A stretch of 64,000 bases of DNA, taken from NCBI RefSeq assembly GCF_002834295.1, contig NZ_PISP01000005.1, positions 49,114 through 113,113 on the forward strand, given 5' to 3'. This document shows positions 7,952 through 18,555 of this stretch, one piece after another. Below the pieces are notes generated by a model. It saw nothing but the letters and a program-made list of their open reading frames with translations, was not told the origin of the DNA and made no database searches. Every line of letters begins with the position of its first letter. Position 1 is the first letter of the stretch. The translations under genes were made by a program, and so were the position numbers. The stretch comes from Rhodohalobacter barkolensis. GTDB taxonomy: Bacteria; Bacteroidota; Rhodothermia; Balneolales; Balneolaceae.

Positions 7952-9912
7952 TCTATTTGTTAGCAATATGGACGGCGTTCAGTTTTTCTGTACAGGATAC
8001 TATTCCGCCTGTTCAACAGGATACCCTGCCAGAACCGGCCGTAATGGATACCATTCCTGATTCTACGTATGCGGATTCCACCCTGATCGAAGAACCCGAA
8101 CCGGAAATTCCGGATACTGTATATGTCTGGAAATACAAGATGCAACAAACCATGGATGTTGCAGAAACGGACAGTAGTCTTCGATGGATTAATATGGTGA
8201 ATCTGTTTGATCGCTTTTACGGGAAGAGCGGAGCAATAACCTACAGAACCGGTACTGCCGGTCGGCCGGACGGGCTGGAACTGCACTCATTTGAAACCAG
8301 ACACCTGAATATGGAGCTGGAAGGGATGAGTATCAATGATCCGCTGACCGGCGCTGTTCACTGGAATCGAATTCCAATTCGAAAGATCAAGGAGTACAGA
8401 GAAGCAGATTATGGGGCTTCATATTACGGTCAAATTCGATTGATTGATCACTATTTAACGCAACCCCGAACCTATCTGAATTTTGACGAGAGTAAATACA
8501 ATTATCGTAATCTCGATTTTGTGTTTACCCAAAATTTTCGATCCGATACCAACCTGGAGTTGTCATTCTGGGACAGAAGAGATGGTGGCAGTTACAATCG
8601 ATCTGATGTTGAAGGCAGGCAGGCTGCCGTGCGGGTTTATCATCAACTCTCGAATCGATGGCTCCTGAAAACCATGTATCTTAATAATGCAATCGATCGG
8701 GAAGAATCATTTGGCTATATAGTGAATGACCCTCTGCTTTTTACGTTTAACCGGTTTGTTGAAACACCGATTGAAAATAATGCGTCTTCCAATCAAACAT
8801 CGAGCGATATCTATTTAAAGGCGCAATATCGACCTGATATTAACAGTGCTGTACGAACGGAGTTCGGGCTTCACTATCAAACCAATAAATGGTCGCTAGA
8901 ATATTCGGCGGACTCGCTTTCAACGGATTTTAAACAGACCGAACTATTTGTACGTCAGAATTTAACTTATGGAGGTACAGATCTTACAGTTCAGGGAAGT
9001 GCTAACTGGCTGAGTGAATCGACCAATAGGAATCTTTCAAAAAGCAACTGGCTTGGTGGCCGAGCCAAAGCCGATCTGAATAGCCGTTTATTATCCTGGT
9101 TAAACATTCAGGGTTATGCGGTAAGTGAGTACTGGGATGATAGTCGTTTTAGTTCTGAACTGTCGGGAAGAGTCACGTTTTTCCCGGATAGCCGAATTAC
9201 GCTCTCCGGATTTGGCGGTGTGATGAACAGAGCTCCTGATTTACAGTCTCTCTATTGGATTTCAGATATTTATGATGGAAATTCCCAGCTTCAAAATGAG
9301 CAGGAACTCACGATGGGTGGGTCAGCAGAAGTTCGGGTTTTGGATTGGCTCAGTACAGGTGTAAGAGGTGACTTTCGTTTGAATGAAAACAGTATATTTG
9401 TTGATGATGAGAACCGTTTTACCAATATTGATCCATATACTCATTTGAGTGGAACCGGATGGATTGGCCTGGACAGCCGGCTGTTCGAAGGTGAGTTATC
9501 AGCGGTGTATAAAAAGTTTTTGAATGATTCAGAAAATCCGATCAATCAGCAACTGGAATTATCCGGAGATCGAATTTGGTTGAAAGGAAATCTGTACTGG
9601 AAAAGCTATCTTTTTGATAGGGCAACATTTGTAACGGCAGGTGTTTCAGGAGTTTTTTCACCACAGGCATTTAGTACGGCAGAGTATATCACACCGCTGA
9701 ATCGATGGCAGCACGGAACAAATCCTACAGTAAATCCTTCCTATCACAGAATGGATGTGGATATATCGGCACGAATAAGATGGTTTATGTTGTTGTTAAA
9801 GTGGGAAAATGTACTTGACGGTGTGAATCAGCCGGGCTACTTTGAGTCGACCGGTTACCCCATGCCCGAACGTCGTTTTCGATTGGGACTTAGAATATTA
9901 TTTACAAATTAG
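7948..9912 (+). CDS. TonB-receptor-like outer-membrane beta-barrel protein
   Basis: 654 residues. I accept a TTG start at 7948: it overlaps the cinA TGA (TTGA) and begins a short signal peptide (MIYLLAIWTAFSFSVQ), and the next ATG lies far inside. A Pro/Asp/Thr-rich linker follows, then a plug-like stretch at about 85-170 (LNMELEGMSINDPLTGAVHWNRIPI), then alternating amphipathic strands rich in aromatic and polar residues to the C-terminus (RRFRLGLRILFTN). This fits a 22-strand type barrel. No clear TonB box or carboxypeptidase-like N-domain is visible. The substrate is unknown, and coupling to cinA gives no clue. Confidence 0.75.
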   Translation: MIYLLAIWTAFSFSVQDTIPPVQQDTLPEPAVMDTIPDSTYADSTLIEEPEPEIPDTVYVWKYKMQQTMDVAETDSSLRWINMVNLFDRFYGKSGAITYRTGTAGRPDGLELHSFETRHLNMELEGMSINDPLTGAVHWNRIPIRKIKEYREADYGASYYGQIRLIDHYLTQPRTYLNFDESKYNYRNLDFVFTQNFRSDTNLELSFWDRRDGGSYNRSDVEGRQAAVRVYHQLSNRWLLKTMYLNNAIDREESFGYIVNDPLLFTFNRFVETPIENNASSNQTSSDIYLKAQYRPDINSAVRTEFGLHYQTNKWSLEYSADSLSTDFKQTELFVRQNLTYGGTDLTVQGSANWLSESTNRNLSKSNWLGGRAKADLNSRLLSWLNIQGYAVSEYWDDSRFSSELSGRVTFFPDSRITLSGFGGVMNRAPDLQSLYWISDIYDGNSQLQNEQELTMGGSAEVRVLDWLSTGVRGDFRLNENSIFVDDENRFTNIDPYTHLSGTGWIGLDSRLFEGELSAVYKKFLNDSENPINQQLELSGDRIWLKGNLYWKSYLFDRATFVTAGVSGVFSPQAFSTAEYITPLNRWQHGTNPTVNPSYHRMDVDISARIRWFMLLLKWENVLDGVNQPGYFESTGYPMPERRFRLGLRILFTN

Positions 9913-9923
9913 GTGAGCAAAAC

Positions 9924-10814
9924 ATGAGCTTGGGATATGTATTAAAAGAAGGAGTAGCCGGATTAAGCCGAGCACGCCTGGCGGCATTTACGTCGATATT
10001 TTCACTTTTTGTTGCGGTGCTACTTGTAGGAGTTCTATCAAGGGTTGGTTTTAATGCATTTGAAGTGATACAGATTTTAAAACAGCAGGTGGAAGTTGAA
10101 GTTTTTCTGCAAAATGTAGACGATCAGACAACGCAGGAGATCAGAGATAGAATTGAACAAGAGACAATCGTAGCAGAACTTTCTTATATCTCAAGAGACA
10201 GCGCCTCGAAAATTTTTCAGCAGGATTTTGGTATCGGCAGTGATGCACTGGCAGACCTTCAGTTTTTACCGGCATCCTTTAAGGTAAAAGTGAATGAGAA
10301 TGCTGAAATTGCTCAAATTGACTCTCTTGTTCAGCAGATGTCTGACTATCGCGGGGTAGATGAAGTACGATTCAATCAGGCACTGCTACAAACGCTGGAG
10401 TCCAGAACGGAGACACTGTTTATCATAGGCAGTTCAATCGGGGCTTTTATCCTTTTTGTGGCCATGATTTTGGTTTTCAACACAATCCGCTTAACAATTT
10501 ATGCCAAACGCGACCTGATTCGAGCCATGAAATTAGTCGGTGCAACAAACAGCTTTATTCGCCGGCCTTTTCTAATTGAAGGGATTTTCCAGGGTGTGAT
10601 AGCAGGTACACTTGCTGCCTCAATAATCTATATTCTGTTTGAGTGGGTTGTGCCTCAAATTGTGCCACAGCTGGGAGTACTATCCTGGCCATTTGGAAGA
10701 TGGTATTTCTTACTGGCGGCCGTTCTTTTACTTGCTATCATCATGGGGTGGTGGGGAAGCCGGTGGGCTGCACGCAAATTTATTAGAGAAACCAAGGTTT
10801 ATACCACAAATTGA
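9924..10814 (+). CDS. ftsX: Cell division protein FtsX
   Basis: Permease-like partner of the ATPase FtsE. The complex controls peptidoglycan hydrolases at the division site. The 296-residue protein has an N-terminal membrane helix (about 22-42), an extracytoplasmic domain with SRDSASKIFQQDFG and LPASFKVKV, and three C-terminal helices (about 168-190, 215-240, 258-278). The segment RAMKLVGATNSFIRRPFLIEGIFQG is the conserved FtsX core. ftsE is not adjacent. Spacing of 11 bp from the barrel gene suggests one transcript. Confidence 0.94.
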   Translation: MSLGYVLKEGVAGLSRARLAAFTSIFSLFVAVLLVGVLSRVGFNAFEVIQILKQQVEVEVFLQNVDDQTTQEIRDRIEQETIVAELSYISRDSASKIFQQDFGIGSDALADLQFLPASFKVKVNENAEIAQIDSLVQQMSDYRGVDEVRFNQALLQTLESRTETLFIIGSSIGAFILFVAMILVFNTIRLTIYAKRDLIRAMKLVGATNSFIRRPFLIEGIFQGVIAGTLAASIIYILFEWVVPQIVPQLGVLSWPFGRWYFLLAAVLLLAIIMGWWGSRWAARKFIRETKVYTTN

Positions 10815-10879
10815 AAATCGTACTCTTCGCAATGATAGTGATTGCCAAACCGGGTTTTTCTAAAGAAGTGAGAAGTGGT

Positions 10880-11392
10880 TTAAGCTTCTTCCTTTTTTAA
10901 TGATTTGATCTTATCACCGCTCTCTTTTCTCTTTTGGCAAGCTTCTTCGTCTCGGCATGTTCCAAACAGGTGAAGTGAATGTCCGTCCACATTAAAGTCA
11001 TGAATTTGCTCCATTAACTTTTGAATCTCCAGGATTCTGGGATCACAAAATTCAATGACTACTCCACACTCTTTGCAGATCATATGATCGTGCTGCTGGT
11101 AAGCATACGATCGTTCATAGTAATATTGATTCTTTCCGAACTGCTGTCGCTGTACGAGACCGCATTCAATCAAAAGATCCAGTGTATTATAAACCGTTGC
11201 CCTCGACACCCGGGTGCCCGCATTTTTCATATTGAAAAAGATATCATCTGCGTCGAAGTGACCTTCTGCGCGGTAGATCTCTTCCAATACCATAAACCGT
11301 TCCGGTGTTTGACGCTGGTTTCTCTCTTTCAGATAGGTTCTGAAAATTTCTTTTACTAAGGTAATTGTTTCTTCCTGGGCCGGATGTGCCAT
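10880..11392 (-). CDS. fur: Fur-family transcriptional regulator
   Basis: Metal-dependent DNA-binding repressor of 170 residues. The winged-helix N-domain contains RQTPERFMVLEEIY and the recognition-helix segment VSRATVYNTLDLLIECGLV. The dimerisation domain has the HDHMICKECG metal site and a second Cys (GTCRDEEACQ) near the end, together resembling the structural Zn site. Without further data it could be Fur, PerR or Zur; the generic symbol reflects the family. The 170-bp gap shared with the divergent fadD-like gene is the likely promoter region of both. Confidence 0.85.
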   Translation of the reverse strand: MAHPAQEETITLVKEIFRTYLKERNQRQTPERFMVLEEIYRAEGHFDADDIFFNMKNAGTRVSRATVYNTLDLLIECGLVQRQQFGKNQYYYERSYAYQQHDHMICKECGVVIEFCDPRILEIQKLMEQIHDFNVDGHSLHLFGTCRDEEACQKRKESGDKIKSLKKEEA

Positions 11393-11562
11393 AGCGGTAC
11401 GAAATTAATTCTGCAGTGAATGTATTTGAATAGAGTCGAATTTAATATGTATTATCAGAACCACAAAAACTAAATGAAATTGCCCGGATAATTAATAACC
11501 CTATAATATTTGGGTAATATGTTATCTTAACAGCAATCTACCAGTTAACAAAATTCAAAGAT

Positions 11563-13446
11563 ATGCCAACGCTCGTTGCTTTTGAAACTCTGACGGAACT
11601 CTATCAAAATCTAGTTCAAAAATACGAAAATTCTCTTAAAACTGCTTTTGCTTTTAAACCGGCACCTGATGCCGATTATAAAACGGTTACCTGGAGTACG
11701 GTACGCGACGATGTGAATGCATTGGCCAGTTATTTGATCGATTTTGGCATCGAAAAAGATGACCGTGTAGCCATTTTGAGTGAGAACCGGTACGAGTGGG
11801 CAATTGTAGACCTGGCAATTCAGATGGTAGGTGCAATCAATGTTTCTCTTTATACAACTCTGCCTCCTAAACAGTGTGAATTTATTCTGAAAGATTCCGA
11901 GGCAAAATTGTTCTTTGTGTCAACCGGTATCCAGCTGAAAAAAGCGGTAGAGGTTTTTGATAACTGTCCGGACCTGAAGCATGTGGTGGCATTTGATGAG
12001 CCAAAAGTACAGAAGTATATGGAGAATGATTTTGTTTCACTCTTTGATACAGTCTGTGTTGATGGCGTTAAGTCTGAGCCTAAAAATAGTGAGACAATTA
12101 AAAAACGGGCATTGGAAGCAGAACCTGAAAATGTAGCCACGCTCATCTATACTTCAGGAACAACGGGGAATCCGAAAGGGGCGATGCTCACTCACAGAAA
12201 TATTGTTAGTAATGTAAAATCGGCTCACGAGGCGATTAGTATTGGCGAGACTGACCGCTGTTTGTCGTTTTTGCCGCTCTGCCACTCTTTTGAGAGAACA
12301 GGCGGATACTACGCGATGATGGCGGGAGGAGCCGAGATCTATTACGCAGAAAGCGTGGATACGGTAGCCAAGAATATGCTGGAGGTTCATCCAACAATTG
12401 TAATTAGTGTGCCACGGCTCTTTGAAAAGATCTACAACCTAGTGATGAGTAATGTGAAAGAGGGTTCGGCTATTCAGCAATCCATTTTTGAGTGGGCACT
12501 GGATATTGGTAAACGATACTGGCAGGGCGAGCGCGGGTTAATTAGTATGCAAAAGAAAATTGCTGATAAACTGGTTTTTGACAAACTAAAACAGCGTACC
12601 GGCGGAAATATTCGATTTTTCGTATCCGGTGGAGCTGCACTTCCGGCCGATATTGGTACATTTTTCATGTCAGCCGGCTTAAATATTCTGGAAGGATACG
12701 GATTGACTGAAACCTCACCGGTGATGTGTTGTAACCGATATGGTGAAGAGGAGATGGGTACCGTGGGTAAGGTTATCAATGGCGTAACTGTGGGTATTCA
12801 GCGCCTGGAGGATAGCAAGATTATAGCGCAGCTGAGCGGAGAAGATTACCCCTCAGATCTAACATCTGAAGAGGGTGAGATTCTAAATCGAGGCCCGAAC
12901 ACAATGAAAGGCTACTGGAAAAATGAGGAAGCCACAAATGAGATGATTGATAAGGAGGGTTGGCTGCATACCGGTGATGTGGGTAAGTTTGAAAACGGTC
13001 GCCTGAAAATCACCGATCGAATTAAGCATATGATTGTAAATGCCGGGGGTAAGAATATCTACCCGGGACCTATTGAAGATATGTTTAAAACAAGTCCATG
13101 GATTGATCAGTTGGTAGTTGTAGGGGAGAAACGAAGTTATATGGCTGCCCTGATAGTTCCGGACTTTGAAGCTATTGAAAAGTATGCCAAACAGAACGAT
13201 ATCAAATATTCAGGAATTGAAGAGCTTCTTCAAAATGAAGCTGTTCAAAATCTTTACAACAAAGAGATCCGTTCCTTTTCCAAGGAGCTTGCCTCACATG
13301 AGAAGCTGCGTGATTTTAGGTTGATTCCCAACGAATTCACTGTTGAAACGGGAGAGCTGACTCCGACTCTGAAAGTGAAAAGAAGAATTATTGAGAAGAA
13401 ATACGGTCACCTGATCGAAGATATTTTCGAAGGAGATCAAGCCTGA
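11563..13446 (+). CDS. Long-chain-fatty-acid--CoA ligase
   Basis: AMP-forming ligase that activates fatty acids to acyl-CoA for degradation or lipid synthesis. The 627-residue protein has the P-loop YTSGTTGNPKGAMLTHRN at about 196-213, the A5-like motif GYGLTETSPV, and the hinge region WLHTGDVGKFENGRLKITDR, followed by the A10-like lysine segment LTPTLKVKRR. Length and motifs match the FadD/FadD15 group seen in Bacteroidota. Start is ATG at 11563. A hairpin at 13453-13480 follows the stop. Confidence 0.93.
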   Translation: MPTLVAFETLTELYQNLVQKYENSLKTAFAFKPAPDADYKTVTWSTVRDDVNALASYLIDFGIEKDDRVAILSENRYEWAIVDLAIQMVGAINVSLYTTLPPKQCEFILKDSEAKLFFVSTGIQLKKAVEVFDNCPDLKHVVAFDEPKVQKYMENDFVSLFDTVCVDGVKSEPKNSETIKKRALEAEPENVATLIYTSGTTGNPKGAMLTHRNIVSNVKSAHEAISIGETDRCLSFLPLCHSFERTGGYYAMMAGGAEIYYAESVDTVAKNMLEVHPTIVISVPRLFEKIYNLVMSNVKEGSAIQQSIFEWALDIGKRYWQGERGLISMQKKIADKLVFDKLKQRTGGNIRFFVSGGAALPADIGTFFMSAGLNILEGYGLTETSPVMCCNRYGEEEMGTVGKVINGVTVGIQRLEDSKIIAQLSGEDYPSDLTSEEGEILNRGPNTMKGYWKNEEATNEMIDKEGWLHTGDVGKFENGRLKITDRIKHMIVNAGGKNIYPGPIEDMFKTSPWIDQLVVVGEKRSYMAALIVPDFEAIEKYAKQNDIKYSGIEELLQNEAVQNLYNKEIRSFSKELASHEKLRDFRLIPNEFTVETGELTPTLKVKRRIIEKKYGHLIEDIFEGDQA

Positions 13447-13452
13447 TTTTAA

Positions 13453-13480
13453 ACCGGGCAAATTTTAAAAACTGCCCGGT
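13453..13480 (+). terminator. Possible terminator after the acyl-CoA ligase gene
   Basis: Perfect 8-bp inverted repeat ACCGGGCA/TGCCCGGT with a 12-nt AT-rich loop, seven bases after the stop. The T-run afterwards is weak (ATTCTT), so termination efficiency is uncertain. The convergent small membrane gene ends at 13496. Confidence 0.5.
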
Positions 13481-13495
13481 ATTCTTAATCAATTC

Positions 13496-13867
13496 CTACT
13501 TATTCTTTCTTGCATCAATAAATGATTTTATTCCAAAAGCGAGAAAGAAAATGCAGAGTACAGCCATTACCGCCTGGCTGGAAGCTGCGGTAAATCGGAC
13601 CGGCATTTCCCCACCAAAAAGAGCCACTGTGATCTGACGCAATCCGGTGAATGAACCGCCCAATCCCAAAAGCGCCAGCAGCATTGCCGCATGCATCGAA
13701 TGCTTTTGCATGTTGTCAGACTTTTTAGCCAGTAACCCAAGCCCTACAAATACGATCCCAAATAGAGATGGGATGAGTGCGGTAAAACTCACCATTTCAG
13801 TTGCGATGTATGAAAAAAATCCCAGTATGATTAACAGGATACCAATGTTGATAGATAATTTAGGCAC
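13496..13867 (-). CDS. Small four-helix membrane protein of unknown function
   Basis: A 123-residue hydrophobic protein with four predicted membrane segments (about 5-22, 26-46, 58-78, 95-115) and a basic C-terminus (DARKNK). Start is GTG at 13867, since an in-frame stop lies just upstream and no ATG gives a full first helix. It begins 12 bp after the DUF1499 gene on the same strand, so the two are probably cotranscribed. I do not recognise the family. Confidence 0.65.
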   Translation of the reverse strand: MPKLSINIGILLIILGFFSYIATEMVSFTALIPSLFGIVFVGLGLLAKKSDNMQKHSMHAAMLLALLGLGGSFTGLRQITVALFGGEMPVRFTAASSQAVMAVLCIFFLAFGIKSFIDARKNK

Positions 13868-13879
13868 GACGTAAATGGT

Positions 13880-14356
13880 TTAATTAGAATGGTTAAGAGT
13901 TGCTTCAATTTTGTCCAGAATCTGTTTTACTCTGCGTCTGTTTACCCCCAGGTCGGAGTGTCCAACCCTGCTTGCACTTCGGATATGGAGTATGGATCCA
14001 CTCGGTTTTGTTTCTACAAGAATATGTACGTCATCTTTAAAGCCGAAGAGAGGAATTTTAAAAACAGCTTCAATTCGATGCTCATCAGAGATTAAACTGA
14101 GCTGATATGGATCCAGGTTTTTTAGAACATCTGATACAGCAGGAAATAGTGTCTCTGTTTCCTGAGAATAGGTTTTGGAAACCAATGTGCAATTTGGGGA
14201 ATCGGGGCAAGGCTCAATCTGTTTATGATGATCGGCATCGGATGTAAAATTGGACGGACGAGAACCCTGGAGTGGGAAAATCAAAGCCATGAGAGTCAAG
14301 AGTATGAATCCGGATAGTAAATATCTGAACTTCTTATTTCGGTTACGCTTGCTCAC
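13880..14356 (-). CDS. DUF1499 family protein
   Basis: A 158-residue protein with one N-terminal membrane anchor (about 10-28) and a periplasmic domain. The segments CPDSPNC (50-56), EAVFKIPLFGFKDDVHI and RSASRVGHSDLGVNRRRV match the DUF1499 signature. The biochemical role of that family is not established. Start is GTG at 14356, overlapping the end of the LOG gene by 14 bp, so it is translationally coupled to it. Confidence 0.8.
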   Translation of the reverse strand: MSKRNRNKKFRYLLSGFILLTLMALIFPLQGSRPSNFTSDADHHKQIEPCPDSPNCTLVSKTYSQETETLFPAVSDVLKNLDPYQLSLISDEHRIEAVFKIPLFGFKDDVHILVETKPSGSILHIRSASRVGHSDLGVNRRRVKQILDKIEATLNHSN

Positions 14357-14879
14357 AAAACTCGAAACATTGATTTATCGTTTCGGCAACTTGCACTATT
14401 TTTCGATTGGCAGGTTTAATAAAACCGGTTTCTACGGCATGATCTATCATTTCAATCAACGGATCATAGTATCCGTCAATATTCATTATGGTGACGGGTT
14501 TATTTAAGATTCCAATCTGATTCCATGTAATAATCTCAAAGAGCTCTTCCATCGTGCCAAACCCTCCGGGATAGGCCACAAATGCGTCAGCGAGTTCAGC
14601 CATATGAGATTTTCTCTGATGCATATCCTTAACGGTGATCAATCGGGTAATTCCACGGTGAGCCACTTCTTTGCTGAATAGATTTTCAGGGATTACCCCA
14701 ATCACCTCTCCACCATTTACCATAACTGCATCAGCTATGGCACCCATTATTCCCAGGGAGGATCCGCCATAAATGAGGTTATGATTTTTTTCGGCCAGAC
14801 TTCTCCCAAATGCTTTGGCTTGATCAATGATAACATTGTTCTTTCCGGGTGATGACCCACAATAGACGCAGATGTTCAT
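14343..14879 (-). CDS. LOG-family protein (cytokinin riboside 5'-monophosphate phosphoribohydrolase-like)
   Basis: 178 residues with the hallmark PGGFGTMEE (104-112) and the R-K pair at 89-90 (MHQRKSHM), both diagnostic of the LOG/lysine-decarboxylase-like fold. Characterised members release the base from nucleoside 5'-monophosphates. The physiological substrate in most bacteria is unsettled. The gene starts two bases before the cysteine desulfurase gene ends and overlaps the DUF1499 gene, forming a tight four-gene minus-strand run. Confidence 0.9.
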   Translation of the reverse strand: MNICVYCGSSPGKNNVIIDQAKAFGRSLAEKNHNLIYGGSSLGIMGAIADAVMVNGGEVIGVIPENLFSKEVAHRGITRLITVKDMHQRKSHMAELADAFVAYPGGFGTMEELFEIITWNQIGILNKPVTIMNIDGYYDPLIEMIDHAVETGFIKPANRKIVQVAETINQCFEFCEQA

Positions 14880-14881
14880 TT

Positions 14882-16051
14882 TCAGGACGCTACCTTTAAC
14901 ATTCGATCGAGAACACCTTCCAGTTTGTCCAGAAAGAATGCAACCTCCTCTGCGTTATTCTGTTTGCCAAAGCTGATACGAATACTGGAGTTGGCCAGGG
15001 CTTCATTTTTCGCAACTTCAAGTAGAACATGTGAAGGCTCAGTTGCCCCTGATGTGCATGCCGACCCATTAGAGACACAAATACCCTCAATATCCAGGTT
15101 CAAAAGTAACATCTCTCCATCCAGTCCCTGATCCGTGTTGGATTTAAATCCGATGTTTAAGATGTGTGGAACACCTTCATTTTCGGGGCCGTTAATCACA
15201 AATTGATTGGGGAACTTATCTTTAAGTCCTTCAAGTAGTGATGACCTTAGTTTCCGGAATTTTCCGGTATTGGAATCCATGTTTTCAATACTCAGCTCCA
15301 TCGCTTTGGCGAGGCCCACTACTCCGGGTACATTAGAAGTTCCTCCACGCCGGCGTCGCTCCTGAGAGCCACCCTGCAGCCAGGGAATCCAGGGGGTGCC
15401 GTTTTTCACATAGAGTATGCCAATTCCCTTTGGACCATAAAGTTTGTGAGCACTGATACTGAGCATATTCAGGCCAATTTCTTTTACGTCGACCGGAATT
15501 TTACCGATACTTTGAACCGTATCGGAATGGAAGGGGACGCCTGCTTCCTTACAAACGTCAGCAATCTCTTTAATTGGGTTGATCGATCCGATTTCATTAT
15601 TGACGTGCATCAGGGAGACGATAGCTGTCTTGTCGGTAATGGCGTCCTTTACTTGTTGCGCCGTGATAACTCCGTCACTATTTGGCTTCAGATAAATGAT
15701 TTTAGCGCCTTGCCTTTTTAAAGCTTCGGCCGGATGTGTAACGGCGTGGTGCTCGATTGGAGATGTGATAATCTCCGTTTTTCCGGCCGGACCCAGTGCG
15801 GAAAAAACACCTTTAATGGCAGCGTTATCACTTTCGGTACCGCCGCTGGTGAAAATAATTTCAGATGGTTCCGCATTTAAGAGTTTGGCAACTTTCTCCC
15901 TTGCGTCTTCTACAGCAACTTTGCAGTTCCGGCCAATCTGGTGGGCAGCATCTGCATTCCCAAACTGAGAGTTGAAGTAGGGCAGCATTGTTTCGAGAAC
16001 TTCTTTGTCAACCGGAGTGGTGGCGGCGTTATCAAAATAGACAGGGTCCAT
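14882..16051 (-). CDS. Cysteine desulfurase (IscS/NifS type)
   Basis: PLP enzyme that takes sulfur from L-cysteine and supplies it for Fe-S clusters and tRNA thiolation. The 389-residue protein has YFDNAATTP (5-13), ESDNAAIKG, the PLP lysine Lys203 in SAHKLYGPKG, and the active-site persulfide Cys332 in NGSACTSG. The SxxCxSG arrangement and length point to the group I (NifS/IscS) subfamily. No iscU or other Fe-S assembly genes are adjacent. First gene of the minus-strand run ending at 13496. Confidence 0.93.
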   Translation of the reverse strand: MDPVYFDNAATTPVDKEVLETMLPYFNSQFGNADAAHQIGRNCKVAVEDAREKVAKLLNAEPSEIIFTSGGTESDNAAIKGVFSALGPAGKTEIITSPIEHHAVTHPAEALKRQGAKIIYLKPNSDGVITAQQVKDAITDKTAIVSLMHVNNEIGSINPIKEIADVCKEAGVPFHSDTVQSIGKIPVDVKEIGLNMLSISAHKLYGPKGIGILYVKNGTPWIPWLQGGSQERRRRGGTSNVPGVVGLAKAMELSIENMDSNTGKFRKLRSSLLEGLKDKFPNQFVINGPENEGVPHILNIGFKSNTDQGLDGEMLLLNLDIEGICVSNGSACTSGATEPSHVLLEVAKNEALANSSIRISFGKQNNAEEVAFFLDKLEGVLDRMLKVAS

Positions 16052-16255
16052 AAGTTTGATTTGTCATTTATGGTTTTATCGAGCAAACATAAAATATTCA
16101 AATTGATCATGAAAAGCAGTTGTGAATTCAAATTCAAGTAAACCTTCTCAGATTTTTTGTAATCACATATTAAATGATGGATTTAGAGAGATCAAAAGCT
16201 GAACTTTTCTTACCTTTACGACCATATCAAATTTCATAATCACAGAAAAGTTCAC

Positions 16256-18493
16256 ATGTCTACAACTGTCCCTAAAGAACCTGAAGTTACGCTCGATCTT
16301 GCCATAGAACATGGCCTCAATGAGGAAGAATTTGAAATGATCAAGAATTTCTTAGGCCGAATGCCAACATTTACGGAGCTGGGTGTCTATTCGGTGATGT
16401 GGAGTGAGCACTGTTCTTACAAAAACTCAATTCTGGAGATCAAGAAATTACCTCGCGAAGGTGATCAGCTTTTGGTTGATGCCGGAGAAGAAAACGCTGG
16501 ACTGGTGGATATTGGCGATGGACTGGCGTGTGCGTTTAAAATTGAGAGTCACAATCACCCATCTGCAGTAGAGCCATATCAGGGAGCTGCAACCGGTGTA
16601 GGTGGAATTCACCGAGATATTTTTACCATGGGTGCTCGTCCGGTAGCTTCACTCAATTCACTGCGATTTGGATCGATGGATAACCCGCGTGTTCGATATT
16701 TACTGGATGGAGTTGTGCGGGGAATATCTGATTACGGTAACTCTTTCGGAATTCCAACCGTAGGCGGTGAAATCTACTTTGATGAAGCTTACGAAGGTAA
16801 TCCGCTGGTTAATGCCATGAGCGTTGGGATTGTGAAGCACGGAGAAACGGCGTCGGCCATTGCCGAAGGGGTTGGAAACCCGGTACTGATTGTGGGAGCA
16901 AGTACCGGAAGGGATGGAATCCATGGGGCAACATTTGCATCCGAAGAGATCAGCGAAGAGAGTGAGGCGAAGAGGCCGAGTGTTCAGGTAGGCGATCCGT
17001 TTACTGAAAAATTGTTGCTTGAGGCGAGTCTCGAGGCGTTGAAAACCGGCGCTATTGTTGGACTGCAGGATATGGGTGCTGCCGGAATTACAAGTTCTTC
17101 GTCTGAAATGACGGCGCGGGGCGGAAAGGGAATGCGCCTCGATTTGGATAAAGTGCCGATGCGCGAAGAGGGCATGACCGCTTATGAACTACTGCTCAGC
17201 GAAAGCCAGGAGCGAATGCTGGTAGTAGCTGAAAAAGGACGCGAACAGGAAATTATTGACGTATTTGAAAAGTGGGACCTAAATGCCGTGGTTATCGGTG
17301 AAGTGGTTGAAGGGGATAAACTGACCTACATCAAAGACGGTGAAGTAAAAGCGGAAATTCCTGCCGATTCTCTGGTATTGGGCGGAGGTGCTCCTCAATA
17401 TGAACGTGAAAGAAAAAAGCCGGCTTACATAGATGAAGTTCAAAATTTCGACTTTTCTTCTCTAAAACATCCGGAAAATGTAAATAAAGCATTTTTGAAA
17501 GTACTGGCCTCTCCCAATGTGGCGTCCAAGAGATGGGTTCATGAGCAGTACGATACTACCGTTCGAACCAATACTGTTAACGCTCCCGGTGCTTCGGATT
17601 CCGGTGTGATTCGGATCAAGGGAACTAAGAAAGGTTTGGCTGTGAAAACCGACTGTAACGGCCGATATGTTTACCTAAATCCAAGACGAGGCGGACAAAT
17701 TGCAGTTGCCGAGTCTGCGCGGAATGTGGTTTGCAGTGGCGCAAAGCCTGTGGCAATCTCCAACTGCCTCAACTTTGGGAATCCTTACAAACCGGAAGTG
17801 TATTGGACATTTAGCGAGGCACTGGCCGGCATGGGAGATGCGTGTCGTGCGCTTAATACTCCGGTAACAGGAGGAAACGTAAGTTTATACAATGAGAACC
17901 CGAACGGAGCCATTTTCCCGACTCCGGTGATCGGAATGTTAGGGTTGATTGAGGATGTCGAAAATCACACCATGACACCTCAGTTTAAAAATGAAGGAGA
18001 TATAATTTATTATCTCGGTGCGGATAGAAAAGGATTGGGAGGATCAGAATATATCAAAGCGGTGCATGGTCTCACTACCGGCAATGCTCCGGAGCTGGAT
18101 CTTGATCTGGAAGTGAATTTGCAACAGACGGTTCTGAATCTGATTCATTCAAAAGTAGTGAACGCGGCTCATGATTTATCGGATGGCGGTTTAGTAGTTG
18201 CGCTTGCCGAGATGTCTATTCACTCCGGACTTGGGGCTGACGTGTCCCTTGAAAAAATGAGTGGCGGAACTTATGAAGTTCTTTTCAGTGAAGCACAATC
18301 AGGAATTGTTGTTACGGTAGACAAAGAAAACGTGGCTAAACTGGAAGCTGAAATGGGCAAAAGTAACGTTCCGTTTCATGCTATTGGTGTTGTGAGTGGG
18401 AATACATTCACGATAAACCAGACTGTGAACTTACCGGTATCAAAAATTACTGACGTCTATGAGTCGACTCTTCCAAAGGCTATGGAGCAGTAA
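16256..18493 (+). CDS. purL: Phosphoribosylformylglycinamidine synthase subunit PurL
   Basis: ATP-dependent amidation of FGAR to FGAM in purine synthesis. At 745 residues this is the small-type PurL that works with separate PurQ and PurS. Motifs include [11 protein letters not shown] (about 44-54), [21 protein letters not shown] (about 96-116) and [15 protein letters not shown] (about 272-286). The second AIRS-like half has [21 protein letters not shown] and [15 protein letters not shown]. Start ATG at 16256. purQ and purS are not in the window. Confidence 0.96.
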   Translation: MSTTVPKEPEVTLDLAIEHGLNEEEFEMIKNFLGRMPTFTELGVYSVMWSEHCSYKNSILEIKKLPREGDQLLVDAGEENAGLVDIGDGLACAFKIESHNHPSAVEPYQGAATGVGGIHRDIFTMGARPVASLNSLRFGSMDNPRVRYLLDGVVRGISDYGNSFGIPTVGGEIYFDEAYEGNPLVNAMSVGIVKHGETASAIAEGVGNPVLIVGASTGRDGIHGATFASEEISEESEAKRPSVQVGDPFTEKLLLEASLEALKTGAIVGLQDMGAAGITSSSSEMTARGGKGMRLDLDKVPMREEGMTAYELLLSESQERMLVVAEKGREQEIIDVFEKWDLNAVVIGEVVEGDKLTYIKDGEVKAEIPADSLVLGGGAPQYERERKKPAYIDEVQNFDFSSLKHPENVNKAFLKVLASPNVASKRWVHEQYDTTVRTNTVNAPGASDSGVIRIKGTKKGLAVKTDCNGRYVYLNPRRGGQIAVAESARNVVCSGAKPVAISNCLNFGNPYKPEVYWTFSEALAGMGDACRALNTPVTGGNVSLYNENPNGAIFPTPVIGMLGLIEDVENHTMTPQFKNEGDIIYYLGADRKGLGGSEYIKAVHGLTTGNAPELDLDLEVNLQQTVLNLIHSKVVNAAHDLSDGGLVVALAEMSIHSGLGADVSLEKMSGGTYEVLFSEAQSGIVVTVDKENVAKLEAEMGKSNVPFHAIGVVSGNTFTINQTVNLPVSKITDVYESTLPKAMEQ

Positions 18494-18555
18494 TCCATTG
18501 CTAAGTTGATTCTATTATCGATGATAGTAAGACCGGCTTAAATTGTTCAGGTATT

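Noticed and set aside
7948..9912. Full TonB-dependent siderophore receptor
   Set aside because: There is a plug-like segment and barrel, but no clear TonB box; a specific ligand cannot be claimed.
16060..16255. Purine riboswitch upstream of purL
   Set aside because: No conserved aptamer sequence or hairpin set could be recognised by eye.
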